From NCBI GenBank assembly GCA_026005175.1, contig BPKO01000001.1, positions 248,001-312,000 of the forward strand: a stretch of 64,000 bases of DNA, written 5' to 3'. Within the stretch, counting starts at the first letter, position 1. Every line of letters begins with the position of its first letter. Below the pieces are notes generated by a model. It was not told the DNA's origin, ran no database searches, and saw only the letters and a list, made by a program, of their open reading frames with translations. This document shows positions 60,109 through 64,000 of this stretch, one piece after another. The translations under genes were made by a program, and so were the position numbers. The stretch is from Candidatus Tectimicrobiota bacterium (GTDB taxonomy: Bacteria; Tectomicrobia; Entotheonellia; Entotheonellales; Entotheonellaceae).

Positions 60109-62931
60109 ATGGCCAGGGCAATCATCCACTACGACAAGGACCTCCCCGAGGTCCCCGGGCGGAGGCCCTGGGAGAAGCCCACCCAGCACCTCGTCAAGGA
60201 CGAGAGCAGCCCGACGGGCTGGCGGGTGGCCGAGGGGCGGCGGCCGAGCAAACTGCTCTTGGTGCCCAAGATCCGGGAGGCCGTGGATCGCTGGCGAGAC
60301 GCGGGGTATCCGGGAGCTTCGGACGTGACGAGGCGGCTCTTCGAGTACTGGTTCGAGGAGGACCACGAGGTCCCAAGCTTTGACGTGCCCCTGCGTTACT
60401 GGTTCTGCCAGCGGGAGGCTATCGAGACGCTGGCCTGGCTGGTGGAAATCACGGGCATCACGGACACCGTAGAGCTGATCCGGGCCCACGCGCAAGTCCA
60501 AAAGCGCGGTCTGGTTACGGACACCCTCACGTTCCAGACCACGATGGACGGGACGCGCCAGATCCGCCGCTGGGTGCCGGAGCGGGAAGCGGAGGGGGTG
60601 CAGGACCTGCCCCCGGAGAACCTTAGGCGCTACGCCTTCAAGCTGGCCACCGGCGCGGGCAAGACGTGGGTGATGGCCATGGCCGTCGTCTGGTCGTACT
60701 TCCACAAGCGCAAGGTGACGGACTCGCCCCTCTCGACGAACTTTCTCATCGTGGCCCCCAACGTCATCGTCTACCAGCGGCTGGAGAAGGACTTCGCCAG
60801 CAACCGCATCTTCCATGAGCTCCCGCTGGTCCCGCCCGAGTGGCGCGGGCAGTTTGCGCTCAAGGTGATCCTCCGGGGCGAGGCCACCGAGCCCGACCCC
60901 TCGGGCAACCTCTTCTTGACGAACATCCAGCAGCTCTACGAATCCCGCGAGGAAGAGTGGACGCCGGAGAACGCCATTGAGGCCATCCTCGGGCCGAAGC
61001 CCAAGCAGGATTTGGCCGCCTCGGGCCAGCGCTCCATGCTGGAGCGGCTCAAATCACTCCCTGATCTGGTGGTGATGAACGACGAGGCGCACCACGTCCA
61101 CGACGAAGACTTGGCTTGGAGCAAGGCGCTGCTTTCCATCCACCGGGCCCTGCCGAAGGGGCTTTCTCTGTGGCTGGATTTTTCGGCCACGCCCAAGGAT
61201 CAAAACGGGATGTACTTCCCCTGGACGGTGGTGGACTACCCGCTCGCCCAGGCTGTCGAGGATCGCATCGTCAAGGCGCCGCTCATCGTCACCAAGGAGG
61301 ACGACCCGAAGCGGCCCGCCCAGGATCCCGATCACGTGACCAAGGACAACATCGGCGAAAAGTACGGCTACTGGCTGCGGGCCGCGGTCCAGCGGTGGAG
61401 GGAGCACTACGAGGTGTACCGCAAGCTGGGCGTCCGTCCCGTGCTGTTCATCACGGCCGAGAAGAACGCCTATGCGGATGCCATCGGCAAATATCTCATC
61501 GAAACTAAGGAGTTCGGCTTCAAGGAGTCGGAGGTGCTGGTCATTCACACCGACAACACGGGGGAGGTCAGAAAGGGGGATCTGGAGAAGGCTCGCGAGG
61601 TCGCACGGGACATCGACAAGGCTCAGAGCAAGATCAAGGTCATCGTGAGCGTGCTGATGCTGCGCGAGGGGTGGGACGTGCGCAACGTCACGGTGGTGTT
61701 GGGTCTCCGCCCGTTTACCGCGAAGGCGGAAATCCTGCCGGAGCAGGTCATCGGCCGCGGGCTGCGGCTGATGACCCAGGTCAGCCCGGACCGCCTGCAA
61801 ACACTGGAGGTGCTAGGCAACCCGAACCTGCTGAAGGTCTTACGCGACCAGCTGGAAACCGAGGGCGTGGGGGTTGCGAGCACGCGGACCGACCCGCCGC
61901 AGCCTGTGATCATCGCCCCCCTGCGAGAACGCCTGCAGTATGACATTACGATTCCCCTCACCAAGCCGAGCCTGGTGCACGACATTCGCAAGGTGTCAGA
62001 GCTTGACGTGAGCGTTCTTGAGCCGATCTACGATCAGGAGGAGCTGGCGGAGCCGTTCCGGCTGAGGCTCAAGATGGAGTTTGCCACCACGGGGACGAAA
62101 ATCCATCAGGCCGACATCGCGGCGGGGGAGCTGCCCGATGCCCAGGTGCTGCTCTCCAGCATCACCAACAAGGTCCTGGCCCGGGCGAAGCTGCCCGGCC
62201 ACTTCGCCGAGCTGTATCCCAAGGTGCGGGCGTACGTCGCGGCCCGCTGCTTCGGCCAGGAGGTAAATCTAGAAGACCAGACGATACGCTCCCACCTGGC
62301 CCGGCTCGAGTTGCAGGAGGGCATTGCCAAGTACCTGGCCCGCAAGATCGGCGAACTCACCGTGGAGCGGCGTGCCATCGAGTTCGAGAGGGCCGACTTC
62401 AAGCTCTCGGAGACAAAGCCATTCAGCTGGCGACGCAACCTGCCGCCGCCCTTGGAAGCCGAGAAGACCGTCTTCAACTACGTAGCGACCTACAACGACT
62501 TTGAGCGGCGCTTTGCTGAATTCCTCGACCGAGCGCCGGACGTGCTCCGCTTCGCTTCTCTGGCAACCACCGAGCAGGGCGAATCGGGAACGCAGTTCCG
62601 CGTTGACTATCTGAAACCTAACGGGGCGATAGGTTTTTACCATCCGGACTGGGTCGTGGTGCAAGATGCAGAGGACGGCGAGATTCACTGGATCGTTGAG
62701 ACGAAAGGGAGGGTTTGGGAGGACACGAAAGCCAAGGACAAAGCGATGTGCGAGTGGTGTGAGCGGGTATCGGAACTGACGGGCACCAGCTGGAGGTACG
62801 TCCGGGTGGATCAGAAGATCTTTGAAGCGAGGCAACCTGCAACGTTCGCTGAGCTGGTCCTCGACGCCAGCGGCCCTCTTCGAGTCTGTGGGGCATGGGG
62901 TCCAGGCCTGGGGTCAGGTCTTGAATCGTGA
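60109..62931 (+). CDS. res: Type III restriction enzyme Res subunit (DEAH helicase plus nuclease)
   Basis: Starts 2 bp after mod; 940 residues. Walker A FKLATGAGKTWVMAMAVVWS near residue 180; LIVAPNVIVYQRLEKDF; motif II VVMNDEAHHVHDEDLAW near residue 323; LWLDFSATPKDQNGMYF; SVLMLREGWDVRNVTVVLGL; EQVIGRGLRLM (motif VI). The C-terminal PD-(D/E)XK nuclease reads GFYHPDWVVVQDAEDGEIHW IVETKGRVWEDTKAK. The native end is near FAELVLDAS; the last 20 or so residues and the stop derive from the 23-bp repeat element starting at 62909. Catalytic motifs are intact. Confidence 0.92.
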   Translation: MARAIIHYDKDLPEVPGRRPWEKPTQHLVKDESSPTGWRVAEGRRPSKLLLVPKIREAVDRWRDAGYPGASDVTRRLFEYWFEEDHEVPSFDVPLRYWFCQREAIETLAWLVEITGITDTVELIRAHAQVQKRGLVTDTLTFQTTMDGTRQIRRWVPEREAEGVQDLPPENLRRYAFKLATGAGKTWVMAMAVVWSYFHKRKVTDSPLSTNFLIVAPNVIVYQRLEKDFASNRIFHELPLVPPEWRGQFALKVILRGEATEPDPSGNLFLTNIQQLYESREEEWTPENAIEAILGPKPKQDLAASGQRSMLERLKSLPDLVVMNDEAHHVHDEDLAWSKALLSIHRALPKGLSLWLDFSATPKDQNGMYFPWTVVDYPLAQAVEDRIVKAPLIVTKEDDPKRPAQDPDHVTKDNIGEKYGYWLRAAVQRWREHYEVYRKLGVRPVLFITAEKNAYADAIGKYLIETKEFGFKESEVLVIHTDNTGEVRKGDLEKAREVARDIDKAQSKIKVIVSVLMLREGWDVRNVTVVLGLRPFTAKAEILPEQVIGRGLRLMTQVSPDRLQTLEVLGNPNLLKVLRDQLETEGVGVASTRTDPPQPVIIAPLRERLQYDITIPLTKPSLVHDIRKVSELDVSVLEPIYDQEELAEPFRLRLKMEFATTGTKIHQADIAAGELPDAQVLLSSITNKVLARAKLPGHFAELYPKVRAYVAARCFGQEVNLEDQTIRSHLARLELQEGIAKYLARKIGELTVERRAIEFERADFKLSETKPFSWRRNLPPPLEAEKTVFNYVATYNDFERRFAEFLDRAPDVLRFASLATTEQGESGTQFRVDYLKPNGAIGFYHPDWVVVQDAEDGEIHWIVETKGRVWEDTKAKDKAMCEWCERVSELTGTSWRYVRVDQKIFEARQPATFAELVLDASGPLRVCGAWGPGLGSGLES

Positions 62932-63284
62932 AGGCGCCAGCGAAGTCCCCCTTGAGGGCCCAGGCGCCGCAGGCCGCGGCTATGTCAGGAGAGCCGTCAG
63001 GTGCAGGTGTGGACAAAAGCCGCCGTGGCGCCAGGACAGCAGGGCTCTGGGACCTGGTTCTCGAGCCGCTGCGCCTGCACTTGCTGGGCGTGGTCCATGG
63101 CATGCCTCCTGTTGAAGACGACAACGGGTAGTGTATCCAAAAGGATACGTCATGGACCTCCTCCTTACCATTTGGAGGCACACCCCTGTGCCACCCAGGC
63201 GGCCTCGGCCAGCGCCGAGGCGGTGCTGGTGAAGAGCTGGGCAATGACCCCTCGGGGCAAGTCACGATTCAAGACCTGACCCCA
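62909..63284. mobile_element. 376-bp non-autonomous element with 23-bp terminal inverted repeats
   Basis: Perfect inverted ends containing GGGGTCAGGTCTTGAATC at 62909-62931 and 63262-63284. No transposase inside. A small hairpin GTATCC-AAAA-GGATAC lies near 63133. The same repeat bounds 42858-44739, so two paired units exist in the window. A MITE-like element is the simplest reading. Confidence 0.7.
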
Positions 63285-63315
63285 TCGCTTCGGGAATCCA
63301 GAAGGACATAAGCTA

Positions 63316-64000
63316 TGCAGGCCATCGACACGCCCAAGGCAAACCCGGAGAACCTGCTTGCCCTTGTCCGCGAGGCCTACAATGCCAAAATCGTCGTCCC
63401 CGAGTTTCAGCGCTCCTTTGTCTGGGGGCGAGAAGAGATCGAAGAGTTCCTGGCCTCGCTCCTTCAGGGCTACTTTGTCGGCACGTTCCTCATGCTCGAC
63501 ACCCAGACCGCGGCCCCCATGTTTCCCTTTCGCACTGTGGAAGGGCTAGCGCAGGTAAACGGTCAGGCCCGCCCGGATCAGCACCAGACGGTGCGCCTCA
63601 TCCTGGATGGCCAGCAGCGGCTCACCTCGACGTTTTACGCCCTCTATGCCCCCGACATCCCCCTGCGCGGCGCAAAATCCCCCCACAAGTTCTATCTGCG
63701 GCTCGATGCGGCCCTGGCAGGCGACCTGGACGAGGCCGTCGTGGGGGTGTCCACCCGGGATCGCCGCCGGATGGCCGAGCTCCAGCAGCTGGTCGCGGCC
63801 CATCGCGCCTTGCCCTTTCAGCGTCTGCGGGACTCCAGCGCCTTTTATCGGTGGTTTTACCAAGAGCAGGACCGCTGGCAGGGCGAAGCGCAGCACCATA
63901 TCGAACGGCTCTACCATCGCCTGGAAAAGTTCATGGTGCCCGTGGTGTCCCTGGCACCAGAGACCGGCAGGGACAATATCGTCAACATCTTCGAGCGGAT
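63316..64000 (+). CDS. DUF262 (GmrSD/ParB-like) protein, 5' part only
   Basis: ATG 63316 with AAGGA upstream. KIVVPEFQRSFVWGREEIEE FLASLLQGYFVGTFLML and VRLILDGQQRLTSTFYALY are the DUF262 ParB-like nucleotide-binding core with DGQQR. GmrSD-type enzymes cut modified phage DNA using NTP hydrolysis. The frame is open to the window end, so any DUF1524 HNH nuclease domain would lie outside. It starts 32 bp after the inverted-repeat element. Confidence 0.88.

Overview
GC-rich bacterial chromosomal window. Housekeeping genes occupy about the first 7 kb; the remaining 57 kb is a dense defence and mobile-element island. I cannot name the species. A phosphate/arsenate cluster, a bicarbonate transporter and REP-type (RAYT) transposition suggest an environmental, perhaps chemolithotrophic or thermophilic, bacterium.

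Region 1 (1-7.2 kb): pstS-like phosphate-binding protein (partial), arsenate reductase, PhoX-type phosphatase, a winged-helix regulator, then a tight sbtA-sbtB-purE-purK operon. This couples HCO3- uptake and its PII-like regulator to the bicarbonate-consuming purine step of PurK.

Region 2 (7.6-31.4 kb): two broken-up versions of one defence cassette. A 305-bp direct repeat carrying a promoter and an HTH regulator gene starts each version. Version A: HTH, 3' scrap of a DUF6079/brxC-like gene, hsdM, a DUF1016 nuclease gene split by an IS66 element, hsdS remnant. Version B: HTH, brxF-like gene, a 5.1-kb COG1112 helicase/Vsr-like nuclease gene, a deleted and locally inverted brxC-like gene, an hsdM scrap, a helicase-DUF3883 gene, an AAA + TOPRIM-like pair, and a DUF1156 (PglX-like) methylase gene broken by a RAYT and carrying an in-frame REPIN. 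This resembles a decayed BREX-3-type locus mixed with type I RM genes.

Region 3 (31.4-40.9 kb): a translationally coupled type III-D-like CRISPR effector operon: CARF-nuclease (Card1/Can2-like), short Cas10 with GGDD, Cas7-like RAMP, Csx10, double RAMP, Csx19, TIGR03986-type RAMP. I see no CRISPR array, cas6, cas1 or cas2. It is the best-preserved defence module here.

Region 4 (40.9-50.5 kb): a scrapyard of DUF499 N-terminal fragments (three), a second methylase 3' tail, an MNT-HEPN pair with broken toxin, IS110, IS4-like and IS256 remnants, two PIN-type toxin loci, and a DUF499-helicase chimera.

Region 5 (50.5-62.9 kb): a compact same-strand run: TrlF-type PHP-ATPase, AlbA_2/HATPase protein, RadC-like protein, UvrD-like helicase-nuclease, type III Mod (one TGG-to-TGA stop) and Res. 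A 376-bp inverted-repeat element and the start of a DUF262 (GmrSD-like) gene close the window.

Many genes carry single-base frameshifts, mostly +1 in C/G runs. Large deletions, insertions and the microinversion show genuine decay, but some one-base shifts could be consensus errors.
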